NCBI GenBank assembly: GCA_019638185.1
Contig: JAHBUH010000019.1
Coordinates: forward strand, 30,393 to 94,392
Source: Leadbetterella sp.
Lineage (GTDB): Bacteria; Bacteroidota; Bacteroidia; Cytophagales; Spirosomataceae
DNA length: 64,000 bases
Direction: 5' to 3'
A program made the translations under genes and the position numbers. How positions within the stretch are numbered: position 1 is the stretch's first letter; the number at the start of each line of letters is the position of its first letter. The notes beneath the pieces are model-generated. The model was not told the DNA's origin, did not search any database, and saw only the letters and a list, made by a program, of their open reading frames with translations. Below are positions 1 to 8,658 of the stretch, one piece after another.

Positions 1-2
1 TT

Positions 3-596
3 CCGCTCAGAAATGGGCTCACTGCCCTGCCTTACCAGCTGAATCCCCGGCCTAACCAGCGGCAGCTGGGCAGCTGGCCGGTAAGCTTTCAGAAAAACGG
101 GGCTAAGGTGGCGGTAAGCCTGCTGAACGAGACTTTCCCGGCCCGTTTAAGCGGTGATACGCTGACCTACAGTGAAATATGGACGGAGATCACCACCGGG
201 CTTTGTGATTCAGACAGTTTAAGGACCCGGGTACAGGCGCCGGTGTTTAAAGATGTGCCGGTACAGTTCAGCCTGCATACCCCCGAAACCGCCGTATGGC
301 CGGACCAGGATACGCTTTACCTGCGGCCTTCACCCGTTAACCCGGCTAAAAAGATCGGAGACTACACCTTTACCACTACCGGCTGGAACACCCTGAAGCC
401 GCTGGGCGAAATCTACGTGGAAGACTCCACGGCCTTCGCTGCAGCAGCCCGGTGGAAAAACTGGGTGAAGGCCAATAACACGCTCCTGGAAACGGGAGCT
501 TCACCGGCCATTGGCCCGCTTCCTGCCACCTTATGGTTCTGGGCCTTCTTTCTTTGCCTGGCCGCCCTGTGGGTAGAGGCAAAATTCAGATATTAA
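3..596 (+). CDS. C-terminal part of a membrane-anchored protein (BatA-like?), cut by window edge
   Basis: The reading frame is open from the first in-frame codon of the window to a TAA at 594-596, so the 5' end of the gene lies outside. An in-frame GTG near position 108 is not a convincing start, because the frame is equally protein-like before it. About 175 mostly extracytoplasmic residues are followed by one hydrophobic helix (LPATLWFWAFFLCLAALWV) and a short positive tail, a topology seen at the end of Bacteroidota proteins that begin with a BatA/aerotolerance membrane module. That family link is a guess from the pattern of the last 60 residues. The next gene starts 110 bp downstream on the same strand. 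Confidence 0.5.
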   Translation, partial: PLRNGLTALPYQLNPRPNQRQLGSWPVSFQKNGAKVAVSLLNETFPARLSGDTLTYSEIWTEITTGLCDSDSLRTRVQAPVFKDVPVQFSLHTPETAVWPDQDTLYLRPSPVNPAKKIGDYTFTTTGWNTLKPLGEIYVEDSTAFAAAARWKNWVKANNTLLETGASPAIGPLPATLWFWAFFLCLAALWVEAKFRY

Positions 597-623
597 CGGT
601 AGTAAATTGAAAATAATTAGTTG

Positions 624-631
624 TAATTTTG
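624..631 (+). promoter_or_regulatory. Candidate Bacteroidota -7 element (TAATTTTG)
   Basis: Exact match to the TAnnTTTG consensus, 74 bp upstream of the histidine kinase start and in the only gap between the two genes. The nearest upstream TTG (607-609) is closer than the usual -33 spacing, so only the -7 half is supported. Confidence 0.35.
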
Positions 632-705
632 TGCTCAGAATGTGAAAAACTCAGCGTATATTTAAGAGTGCTTTTAATATAACGTGAAATTTAGTCAAGA
701 AAGCT

Positions 706-3700
706 ATGAAATTTAATAACAGGTTTACCGTGCTGGTCATGGGTATATCTCTGTTAATCTGTGGTGTATTAGGCCATGAATATCCGGGAAAAAAGACTCA
801 TGATGCTGTCTTGCAGCAGAGCTACGACCGAGAAATCGCCGTGGTCAGGACAGAGCATGCCAGGATCAGTAAGCTGATCAATGCCGGGAGAACTGTATCT
901 TTTCAGGAACTGAGCGTCCCTACCACTTACCCTTATTTTATTTTTGCCAATGGGAAAATGATCTACTGGTCATGCAATAATAATATTCCCAGGTACCAGA
1001 GAGATGTAGCCGGTGCGCCGGCAGAAAGGCTTTTCGAGGTAGATGGTGACCCTTCCGTGCTGGTCAGGTCTTCTCTTGCTAACCGCTATGACATTGTGAG
1101 TGTGGTAGATCTGCTCAGGGATAAGAACTATACCACTAACTTCCGCCTCCCGGATTTCAATTCAGCCATTTTCTTTTTGAAGCCGGAGAAGGTTTCGGCG
1201 AACCCCTTTCCGGGCGCCCTTGAAGTCCGCGCACCGGATGGCCGCCCCATCTTTTATACACAGATCAGGGAGACTCTGCAGCACATGAGCTTTAAAACCT
1301 CTCCCATCAGTATAATCCTGATTGTTCTGGGCATGCTGATGGTGTGGAATACCATCTATATGCAATCTATAAAGCTGTCTAACCGGCACCAATACCTGAC
1401 TGCCGGGGTGCTCATGGGGTTTTCTTTCCTGGTGCTGCGGCTGCTGATGCGCTATTTTAACATCCCGTGGATATTCTTCCCGAATAAGCTGATCGATGTG
1501 GTCTACGGAAACCTGTTTATTGATACGCTTTGTGCGCTGATCATTCTGACCAAGTTTTCCCTGGCCCAATACAGGGCTCTCTTATATATTAATATCGAGG
1601 GGCTTAGGCCTTTTATGCGGAATGTCCTGTCTGTCCTGTGTGTGCTGTTTATGTTTGTGCTGGGCCGTGCGGTTTGGTGGCTGATTGATCATACCTACCA
1701 GGAGAGCCTGATTGAAAATCATTATTCGGTAAGTTTTTACCTGAGCAATGTTAAAGATACCATGTATGTGTATCTTTTCATCCTGCTTGGGGTCTACTTC
1801 TTAAGTACGCATTCGGTGGCCAATGTGTATAAGCGGCTTCAGCCGGAATACCGCAAAGGCACCTTCTTCTGGGGTTTGGGTACCCTGACCGGTATGGCCC
1901 TTACCTGGTGGCTGAATTGGGGCATGATCATTGCCAGCAGCAGCCTTTTTCTCCTGGTGGTTTATCTTTTACGCCTGCCCCGGTATTTTTACCGCCTGCG
2001 CTCCTTTACCTATGTGTACTATATCATCGGGGCTTTTGCATATACGCTTATCCTGTTTTATGTTTTGTTTCAAAAGGATCAGCAACGGAGCCTGCGGGAA
2101 AAAGAGAATTTTGCGGAACGCTACCTGAACGGCAAAGATCAGCGCCTGGAGAGGCAGATCTACCAGATGAGCGCCATGTTCCGGAAGTCGGGTTTATTTA
2201 ACCAGCTTCTGGAAGGAAAAGCCACCGTTCCTGAAGTGGAAGAAGGAGTTAAGGAGAGCCTATATAACAGCTTCCTGGATCATTTTTTAGTGACATTTGA
2301 GGTTTTTGACTCTAGCGGCAGGGAACTTACCCCGCATAAAAACCATAAGTTAAACGACTTCCGGGCGCAAACGCTGAAGGCTTCCTACCCCACAGAATAC
2401 CCGAACCTTTACCTCACCCGTAGTTCGGAAGAAACTTCGTACTATACCCTGTATTACGAAGTAAGCGGCCCGGGAACCCCACCAGGCACCGTACTCTTCC
2501 GCCTTTATCCTAACCGGAGCGGCAACCTGAACCTGAAAACCCTGCTGCAGATGAAGCGGGTAGTGCATAATCCGTTTACCCGCTATTACAGCTACGGGGT
2601 TTTTGATTCCAGCGGAAACCTGGTCTACCAGTATGGAAACTACAATTATAACCGGCTGTTTAATACCGATGTGGCCAATAAACTGGGTGTTTTTCAGAAA
2701 GAGGCCATGCATAAAGGATACTCGCACTTTGCCCGGAAGGGTGACGGCGATAAGATCATTGTGGTATCGGAAAAGAAGGAGTTTTATAAAGATATGCTGG
2801 CTAACTTCTCCTTCCTTTTCTTCGTTTCGCTCATCGGGGTGATGGGGCTGCTGATCTTTATGGGCTTTTTTAACGACTTTAAGCGCTACCAGATGAACCT
2901 GTCAGGCAAGATCCAGCTCTATCTGAACGGTGCCTTCCTGCTGCCGCTGACCATCATCATGATCATAGGTGCGGTGATCATAAAAAATATGTTTTCCGAC
3001 ATCCGGGATGAATCCATGCTGAGCACCTCCCTGAATATTTCCGAAGTGCTCAATATTTACGGGCAGAATTATGATTCCGGGAAATTCACCAGGAGAGACC
3101 TCCGCAATAACCTGGATAACCTGGCCAGGAGCTCTTCCGTAGATATTAACCTCTATGATCTGAACGGCACCTTGTTTTACTCATCTTCCCTGCCTTATCA
3201 GAACCTGGAAAACCCGCTATATATCAATCCCAAGGCTTACTCCACCATCCGGGATGAGGGCGCATCTGTCATTCTACTGGATGATTTCCAGGAGAAGATC
3301 AACTTCAAGACGGCTTTTATACCGGTGAAGGGGCTCTCCAATAACCTGACCTGTATAGCGGGGATTAATTATATTGATGCACAAACGGCGGTGCAATCGT
3401 GGACCAGGCAGATCTGGCAAACCCTGCTTATCGCTTTCCTGATCATTTTCTTCCTGTTGTACACCTTTTCTTTTGTGTCAAGTAAGCGGCTTACCGAGCC
3501 GCTGAAGCTGATTGCGGATAAGATCAAGTCGGTGAACTTTCACGAGCGCAACAAAGAGATCGTCTGGGAGGCCAAAGACGAGATCGGCCTGCTCACCGGC
3601 GAATATAACCGGATGCTGAGGAAGCTGGAAGAGAGTAAGCAGGCCCTTTCCATCAGTGAAAAGCAGTCGGCCTGGCGCGACATGGCCAAGCAGCTGGCCC

Positions 3701-4371
3701 ATGAGATCCGTAATCCGCTTACACCCATGATGCTGCAGGTGCAGCAATTGCAGCGGCTGGTACTTTCTGATCACCCCGATGTGAAAAAGCGGATACTCCG
3801 TTTACTGGGCTCCATCAGTGACCAGATCGAAAACATCACCGGTATCTCGCTGTCGTTTTCCAAATTTGCCGAAATGCCCCTGCCTGCCCACGAGGAGTTT
3901 GACGTGGTGGCCACCGTGAAAAGCGTACCTGACCTGTTCAGAGGTAACCCGGAAATCCATTTTAACAGCACGGAAGAGGAACTTTGGGTGCGGGGCGACA
4001 GCAAAACCATCAAAAGGACAGTGGCTTACCTCATTAAAAGCGGGGTGGATTCGGTTCCGCCAAACCGCAAGCCGGTGATCTCTATATCTATTTCCAAGGG
4101 GAAAACCAGCGCCACCATTGAGATCCGGGATAACGGCAGGGGTATCCCCGAAGAAATGCAGGAGAAGGTTTTCCGGCCCACCTTCAGTGAGAAAGACGAG
4201 GAGATCGGCTTCGGGCTCAGTATCTCCAAGATCAGTATAGAGCACTTCGGAGGGAACATCTGGTTTGAATCCGAAGACGGCAAAGGCAAAACCTTTTACA
4301 TAGAACTCTTGCTCCGGGAAACGGATAATTGGGACAATGTGGCTACCGTAAACGATAAGGCCATTTTCTAA
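706..4371 (+). CDS. Large multi-pass sensor histidine kinase (HAMP-HisKA-HATPase), degenerate N-box
   Basis: A 1221-residue membrane kinase. An N-terminal signal helix and an extracytoplasmic stretch are followed by a block of about eight hydrophobic helices (residues ~195-460), a second sensor-like extracytoplasmic region, two more helices flanking a third (about 700-920), a HAMP-like linker, and the kinase core. The phospho-acceptor is His999 in AHEIRNP, in the style of NtrY-like kinases. The G1 box DNGRG (from Asp1142) and G2 box GFGLS are intact, but the N-box reads AYLIKSGVDSV, with Ser1112 where the Mg-binding Asn normally sits. No response regulator gene is adjacent, so the partner is unknown. 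Sensor block boundaries are approximate. Confidence 0.88.
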   Translation: MKFNNRFTVLVMGISLLICGVLGHEYPGKKTHDAVLQQSYDREIAVVRTEHARISKLINAGRTVSFQELSVPTTYPYFIFANGKMIYWSCNNNIPRYQRDVAGAPAERLFEVDGDPSVLVRSSLANRYDIVSVVDLLRDKNYTTNFRLPDFNSAIFFLKPEKVSANPFPGALEVRAPDGRPIFYTQIRETLQHMSFKTSPISIILIVLGMLMVWNTIYMQSIKLSNRHQYLTAGVLMGFSFLVLRLLMRYFNIPWIFFPNKLIDVVYGNLFIDTLCALIILTKFSLAQYRALLYINIEGLRPFMRNVLSVLCVLFMFVLGRAVWWLIDHTYQESLIENHYSVSFYLSNVKDTMYVYLFILLGVYFLSTHSVANVYKRLQPEYRKGTFFWGLGTLTGMALTWWLNWGMIIASSSLFLLVVYLLRLPRYFYRLRSFTYVYYIIGAFAYTLILFYVLFQKDQQRSLREKENFAERYLNGKDQRLERQIYQMSAMFRKSGLFNQLLEGKATVPEVEEGVKESLYNSFLDHFLVTFEVFDSSGRELTPHKNHKLNDFRAQTLKASYPTEYPNLYLTRSSEETSYYTLYYEVSGPGTPPGTVLFRLYPNRSGNLNLKTLLQMKRVVHNPFTRYYSYGVFDSSGNLVYQYGNYNYNRLFNTDVANKLGVFQKEAMHKGYSHFARKGDGDKIIVVSEKKEFYKDMLANFSFLFFVSLIGVMGLLIFMGFFNDFKRYQMNLSGKIQLYLNGAFLLPLTIIMIIGAVIIKNMFSDIRDESMLSTSLNISEVLNIYGQNYDSGKFTRRDLRNNLDNLARSSSVDINLYDLNGTLFYSSSLPYQNLENPLYINPKAYSTIRDEGASVILLDDFQEKINFKTAFIPVKGLSNNLTCIAGINYIDAQTAVQSWTRQIWQTLLIAFLIIFFLLYTFSFVSSKRLTEPLKLIADKIKSVNFHERNKEIVWEAKDEIGLLTGEYNRMLRKLEESKQALSISEKQSAWRDMAKQLAHEIRNPLTPMMLQVQQLQRLVLSDHPDVKKRILRLLGSISDQIENITGISLSFSKFAEMPLPAHEEFDVVATVKSVPDLFRGNPEIHFNSTEEELWVRGDSKTIKRTVAYLIKSGVDSVPPNRKPVISISISKGKTSATIEIRDNGRGIPEEMQEKVFRPTFSEKDEEIGFGLSISKISIEHFGGNIWFESEDGKGKTFYIELLLRETDNWDNVATVNDKAIF

Positions 4372-4393
4372 GAACTGGAGTCAATCTCTCTGA

Positions 4394-5317
4394 TTACTTT
4401 ATACGGCGATTTTTCCGAAGAATGAAGTTTACTTTTTCTTCGCTTTCGCCGGTGATGGCCCGGATAGTGGCCAGGTCAATGCCGTTATCGTGAGCATTTA
4501 AGATGGTTTGCACCAAAGCTTTCTCATGACCTTCTGCCATTCCCTGCTCTTTGCCTCGTTGCATACCTTCAGCGATCAATTGGTCGTAAGCTGTCATCAT
4601 TCGGGTGCTCATATCGCCAGATAGATTTTTAATAGACTCCTTAATAAATTCTGAATCAAGGTAAGGGCCTTGTAATATGTAAACAAAAATAGAATAGGTT
4701 ATGTTCAATCCCAAATACGGGATAAGATTTTCAAGTATCGCATGAAAATTTGCTTTCAGCCCTTCGGGATCAAAATAATATTTTTGGTAGAGGATGGCAC
4801 TTGTCAGAAGCCCGTTGGTTAAAGCCCGTATTTGTTCTGCTGAAACGTGCCGGAGATTGACAAATTCAGTAGCAAATGACGGCAGGTAAGGTTGTATTAA
4901 ATCAGGATACCCGGAGAAATAGGTATCCAGCGTCTTAAATGTCCATCCCGCTTTGCCGTGATAATAGAGAATGGGGATGATGGGTTCTGCTTTTTTCTTT
5001 TCCTTGATTTGTTTCCGGTATCCGGAAGCCAGGTAGTCGAGTAGCTGAAAGGCGGCTTCGGGATCAGCATAGCTCTTGTGCTCCAGTAAGAGACTTATCC
5101 GGAGCTTCTTTTTTTCGTGCATCTCAACACTCCAGACCAGGTCTGAAAACGATGCTTTCAGGTTTTCATTGATATAGGAAGTATCCTGGTGAGTCAATGT
5201 TTTGAAATCTATGATCTTCACCAGGGAGCCGGGAAGGTACTCTTTCAGGAAGTCTACAGCCAACTCTTTGTGAGAAAGAAGCTGTTTGATAAAATTATCG
5301 TGGGCGCGGATAGGCAT
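4394..5317 (-). CDS. Rpn/YhgA family PD-(D/E)XK nuclease (transposase-like)
   Basis: A 307-residue member of the Rpn (recombination-promoting nuclease) family, counted from the ATG at 5317. The longer frame adds 18 residues unlike the family, while MPIRAHDNFIKQLL is its usual beginning. The nuclease signature is visible as Asp59 (FSDLVW) followed by Glu79-His80-Lys81 (LLLEHKS). The C-terminal third has the usual EGMQRGKEQGMAEG low-complexity linker before a short helical end. These proteins are mobile solitary genes, often present in several copies. No terminal inverted repeats are apparent here. The gene is more AT-rich than its neighbours and converges on the histidine kinase with a 22-bp gap. 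Confidence 0.88.
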   Translation of the reverse strand: MPIRAHDNFIKQLLSHKELAVDFLKEYLPGSLVKIIDFKTLTHQDTSYINENLKASFSDLVWSVEMHEKKKLRISLLLEHKSYADPEAAFQLLDYLASGYRKQIKEKKKAEPIIPILYYHGKAGWTFKTLDTYFSGYPDLIQPYLPSFATEFVNLRHVSAEQIRALTNGLLTSAILYQKYYFDPEGLKANFHAILENLIPYLGLNITYSIFVYILQGPYLDSEFIKESIKNLSGDMSTRMMTAYDQLIAEGMQRGKEQGMAEGHEKALVQTILNAHDNGIDLATIRAITGESEEKVNFILRKNRRIK

Positions 5318-5393
5318 AACTTTACAGGTGTGAACTGCCTGCAAGATAAGATGAATATTTAAACCAGGCAAACTCCCTAAAAAAACTTTATAC

Positions 5394-8300
5394 TCACCTG
5401 CCCCCAGGCATCACCACCCGTACTACCTCCAGCGGATCGAGATACACCAGGTAGAGGTGTATGGCGGAATAACCCATTTGAATCAAAAGACGGGCGTAGT
5501 CCTGGAGCTGCTTTTCATGGGCGGCGCGGCGCTTCCCGGTGTTGTAGTCCAGGATATACACCTGGTCGTTAAGGAATACTACGCGGTCGGGGCGGCGGGT
5601 GCTGCTATGGCTGGAAAGGATATCGGCCTCATTTTTTACCAGGGCATTTTCTTCAAACAGGGGCGCCAGCTCCGGGTGCTGAAGTACGGCACGGATCTTA
5701 TGCGTGACCGTTTCTGCCAGTTCTTCCGGGAGCAACCCTTCTTTCCCGAGAGCGCTGACCACCGGTTCCAGGTCAGTGGCCCGGCGGATCCTCTCGAAGG
5801 CTGCGTGGATCAGGTTCCCTTCCTGTACCCTTTCTTCCGGGGGCGTCCATTTAATTTTCAGGCCGGGTCTCCCCCGGAACGGCTCCGGCAGATGGATCTC
5901 GAAACGGGAGGGCGGCGCTTTTTCCTCGCGGCTGCCCCGGGGGCTCTTCTGCCCGAACTCATAAAGCCGCTGCTCCGGTTGGAAGATGCCTTCTGTGTGC
6001 AGAAAATGCTCTGCAAGCTGCCCGATCTGCTCTATGGCCAGGCCTTTCTGGCTTTCTTTAGCCCAGATCCATAGATATTGGCGGTCTACGGCGCGGGTGA
6101 GCGCCACGTACAGCATATTGAGGTTCTCAATGTAAAACAGGTCTTTTTCCCGTTGAAGGATCTCCGCGGAAAATTCAAAATCCTGGGTGTAGCTGAAGGG
6201 TGCGGAACGGATACGGCCTGATGCCGATTCCAGTTCCGGGTAATCCAGCTCATCTATACTCAGCCAGATCTGGGAGTCGGGCTTGGGGGTGGTTCGCCAG
6301 CTGATAAAAGGCAGGATCACTATGGGGTATTCCAGGCCTTTGGCTTTATGAATGGTGTTAATGGTGATGGCGTTTGCGGCACCGGCCGGGATGGCCAGCT
6401 CAGTTTTCCGGGTATCCCAGTGGCGGAGGAAATCCGCCAGGCTCTTTGACCTCCGCGTGGTATAATCCAGTGCGTGGTCCAGGAAAGCCAGGAGGTATTC
6501 TGCCGATCCGCCCTGGTGGAGAAGCCCGAACTTTGCCGTGAAAAACTCCGACAGCTGGTAGGGGTCCAGCCCGGTCATGCCTTCCAGGTCAATGCCGGCA
6601 TTGGCAAAAAACGCCAGGAAACCGGCAGGAGGGAAGGAGCAGACGGTCTCCAGGTCATAGGCGGAAGAATCCATGTTTTTCACCAGGAAGAAGAATTGCA
6701 GGAACTCAAACCGCTCAAACTGCCTTTCCGGGTGCAAGGCAAACCGCAGCGCAGACACCAGGAACTTTACCTCCCGGTTATTGTTCAACTTCAGGGCTTC
6801 GGAAGAACTGATGGCATAGCCGGCACTTTTTAAAACCCCGGCCATTTCCTCGCCTTCATCCTTCTTGCGGCACAGGATGCAGATGTCGGACAGCCGGTAC
6901 CCGTCTGACAGGATATCCGCTACCAGCGCTGTAATTTTTTCGCCGGCATCATCTTCTCCCTTCCGGAGCACTTCAATGGCCGTATAGCCCCCGGTTTTAG
7001 GGTCAGCCGGCGTATGCTGAAGGTAATCACTGAATACCTGTGAGGCCAGCGGGCTGGCTTCGTTTTCCAGGATGGAGGTAAACAGCCGGTTATTAAAGGC
7101 AATGATCTCCGCGCGGCTGCGGTAGTTGGTACTCAGGGTTTTAAGCCCGGTGACCATGTTGATAGTACTGATCTGGGAAAGCTGGATCTCCGGTGCCCGG
7201 GTCAGGAAATAGTCCTGCTGCTGTTTAATCAGGTCCAGCATCAGCATCACATTTCCGCCCCGCCAGCTGTAGATGGCCTGCTTGGGGTCACCTACAATCA
7301 GGTTTTCATGATTTTTGGAGACGGCGTTCTCAAAGAGGGGCAGCAGGTTAAAAAACTGGATATCAGAGGTATCCTGGAACTCATCTACCAGGATATGGTT
7401 ATACTTTTCCCCGATGCGCTCATAGATATACGGTACGGGCTCACTGGCCACAATGTCCAGGATACGCCGGTTAAAATCAGCCAGCACCGCCTCGTTATTT
7501 TCGGTCAGAAGGGTATTGATCTCCCCGGTAATAACGGCCAGGAACGGGATTTTCAGCAGGTTTTTATCGATGGCCCGGAGAATGGCGTACTTCTCAGTTC
7601 GAAGGGCCAGGATAGCCAGCCCCAGTTCCCGCAGCCGGGGCGAGATCTCATCGATGTGGGCCGCGGCCGGGCTTTTAGCCGTATACCACCGGTCTTCTTC
7701 CAGGGTGGCCAGGACATAGCTGCCGGGCATATTCTTTTCCCAAAGCAGGGCCGGGTTGGGGGCCAGTTTGTCAAAAAATCCCCCGATGCCCCGGGCGCCC
7801 TGGTGAAAGTCAGTGGCGCTCAGCCCCTTTGACCGGATGACGCCGGACGCCTCTTTGGCTAGTTTTCCCGCGGCCAGCTCCGTTTCTTTCAGATAACTCC
7901 GGATCTTACTCTTGATTTCCAGTACATCCCGGTGGCTAAGCAGCCGGTTTTTCCCGATCTCAACGGCGTTATTGTCGCGGTAGATGACCTTCGCAAACTC
8001 TACAATATCTTTCTGAAGGGTGTTCCAGCTCTGGTTTTCATCCAGTTTGCTCAGGGCAAACTCCTTAAACATCTCCGTCAGCCCGGCGTCATCACCCACC
8101 CGGTCTATCAGCCGGCTGACCGCCTCTTCGATCAGCCGGCCCGTATCCAGTACGATCTCGTAATTATAGGGGAGGTTCAGGTCAAAAGTAAAAGAACTGA
8201 TGACCTGGTTCACAAAACTATCTATTGTCTTGATCGCAAAATCATTGTAATTCTGCAGAACATGGTGAAGCACGGCCCCTGCCCGCTGCCGGAGCGTTTC

Positions 8301-8558
8301 AGGAGAAAGGTGCGGGAGGTCTTCGGAAAGCAGCTGCAGCAATACAGACCCGCCGGCCTTCCCGGAGCTGAGCTCTTTTAATGCACTGATAATCCTTTTT
8401 TTCATCTCCTCGGCGGCATCGTTCGTGAAGGTCATGGCCAGGATGGTCCGGTAATAATCCGGTTTCTCCGCGCTTAAAGCCAGCCGCAGGTATTCGCGGG
8501 TGAGCGTGAAGGTCTTCCCGGATCCCGCAGAAGATGAGTAAATGGTAAATAGTGCCAT
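5394..8558 (-). CDS. AddA/UvrD-like ATP-dependent helicase-nuclease
   Basis: A 1054-residue superfamily 1A helicase of the double-strand-break repair type (AddA/RecB-like). Visible motifs in order: Walker A SSAGSGKT (residues 9-16), motif II VDEFQDTS, motif III GDPKQAIYSWRGG, motif IV TNYRSR, motif V NTIHKAKGLEYP and motif VI YVALTRA. A RecB-type nuclease domain closes the protein. Its core reads RPDR...ILDYNTGK, with Asp991 and Asp1004 present but Asn1006 where the family lysine is expected. The frame is open to 8660, but the ATG at 8558 is followed directly by the canonical N terminus (MALFTIYSSSAGSGKT). An AddB-like partner, often adjacent, is not in the window. Its start region is shared with the divergent TonB receptor. 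Confidence 0.9.
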   Translation of the reverse strand: MALFTIYSSSAGSGKTFTLTREYLRLALSAEKPDYYRTILAMTFTNDAAEEMKKRIISALKELSSGKAGGSVLLQLLSEDLPHLSPETLRQRAGAVLHHVLQNYNDFAIKTIDSFVNQVISSFTFDLNLPYNYEIVLDTGRLIEEAVSRLIDRVGDDAGLTEMFKEFALSKLDENQSWNTLQKDIVEFAKVIYRDNNAVEIGKNRLLSHRDVLEIKSKIRSYLKETELAAGKLAKEASGVIRSKGLSATDFHQGARGIGGFFDKLAPNPALLWEKNMPGSYVLATLEEDRWYTAKSPAAAHIDEISPRLRELGLAILALRTEKYAILRAIDKNLLKIPFLAVITGEINTLLTENNEAVLADFNRRILDIVASEPVPYIYERIGEKYNHILVDEFQDTSDIQFFNLLPLFENAVSKNHENLIVGDPKQAIYSWRGGNVMLMLDLIKQQQDYFLTRAPEIQLSQISTINMVTGLKTLSTNYRSRAEIIAFNNRLFTSILENEASPLASQVFSDYLQHTPADPKTGGYTAIEVLRKGEDDAGEKITALVADILSDGYRLSDICILCRKKDEGEEMAGVLKSAGYAISSSEALKLNNNREVKFLVSALRFALHPERQFERFEFLQFFFLVKNMDSSAYDLETVCSFPPAGFLAFFANAGIDLEGMTGLDPYQLSEFFTAKFGLLHQGGSAEYLLAFLDHALDYTTRRSKSLADFLRHWDTRKTELAIPAGAANAITINTIHKAKGLEYPIVILPFISWRTTPKPDSQIWLSIDELDYPELESASGRIRSAPFSYTQDFEFSAEILQREKDLFYIENLNMLYVALTRAVDRQYLWIWAKESQKGLAIEQIGQLAEHFLHTEGIFQPEQRLYEFGQKSPRGSREEKAPPSRFEIHLPEPFRGRPGLKIKWTPPEERVQEGNLIHAAFERIRRATDLEPVVSALGKEGLLPEELAETVTHKIRAVLQHPELAPLFEENALVKNEADILSSHSSTRRPDRVVFLNDQVYILDYNTGKRRAAHEKQLQDYARLLIQMGYSAIHLYLVYLDPLEVVRVVMPGGR

Positions 8559-8563
8559 AACCT

Positions 8564-8571
8564 CAAAGATA
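8564..8571 (-). promoter_or_regulatory. Candidate -7 element (TATCTTTG) for the AddA-like helicase
   Basis: Minus-strand exact match to TAnnTTTG, ending only 5 bp before the ATG at 8558. With the usual distance from -7 to the start of transcription, the mRNA would begin at or next to the start codon. Confidence 0.4.
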
Positions 8572-8627
8572 GGGGAAAGCCCCCGCTTATTTCTGAAAAA
8601 TGATGCGTTTTTAAAAAACGGACAGCC

Positions 8628-8635
8628 TATATTTG
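8628..8635 (+). promoter_or_regulatory. Candidate -7 element (TATATTTG) for the TonB-dependent receptor
   Basis: Exact match to the Bacteroidota TAnnTTTG consensus, followed by GC, 23 bp before the ATG at 8659. No clear TTG at the -33 position; an A/T-rich run (8608-8617) occupies that place. Confidence 0.5.
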
Positions 8636-8658
8636 CCGGGTAATTACAAAATCTCCTC

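Noticed and set aside
4394-5317. Rpn-type gene as part of a complete transposon
   Set aside because: No terminal inverted repeats or target duplications were seen next to the gene.
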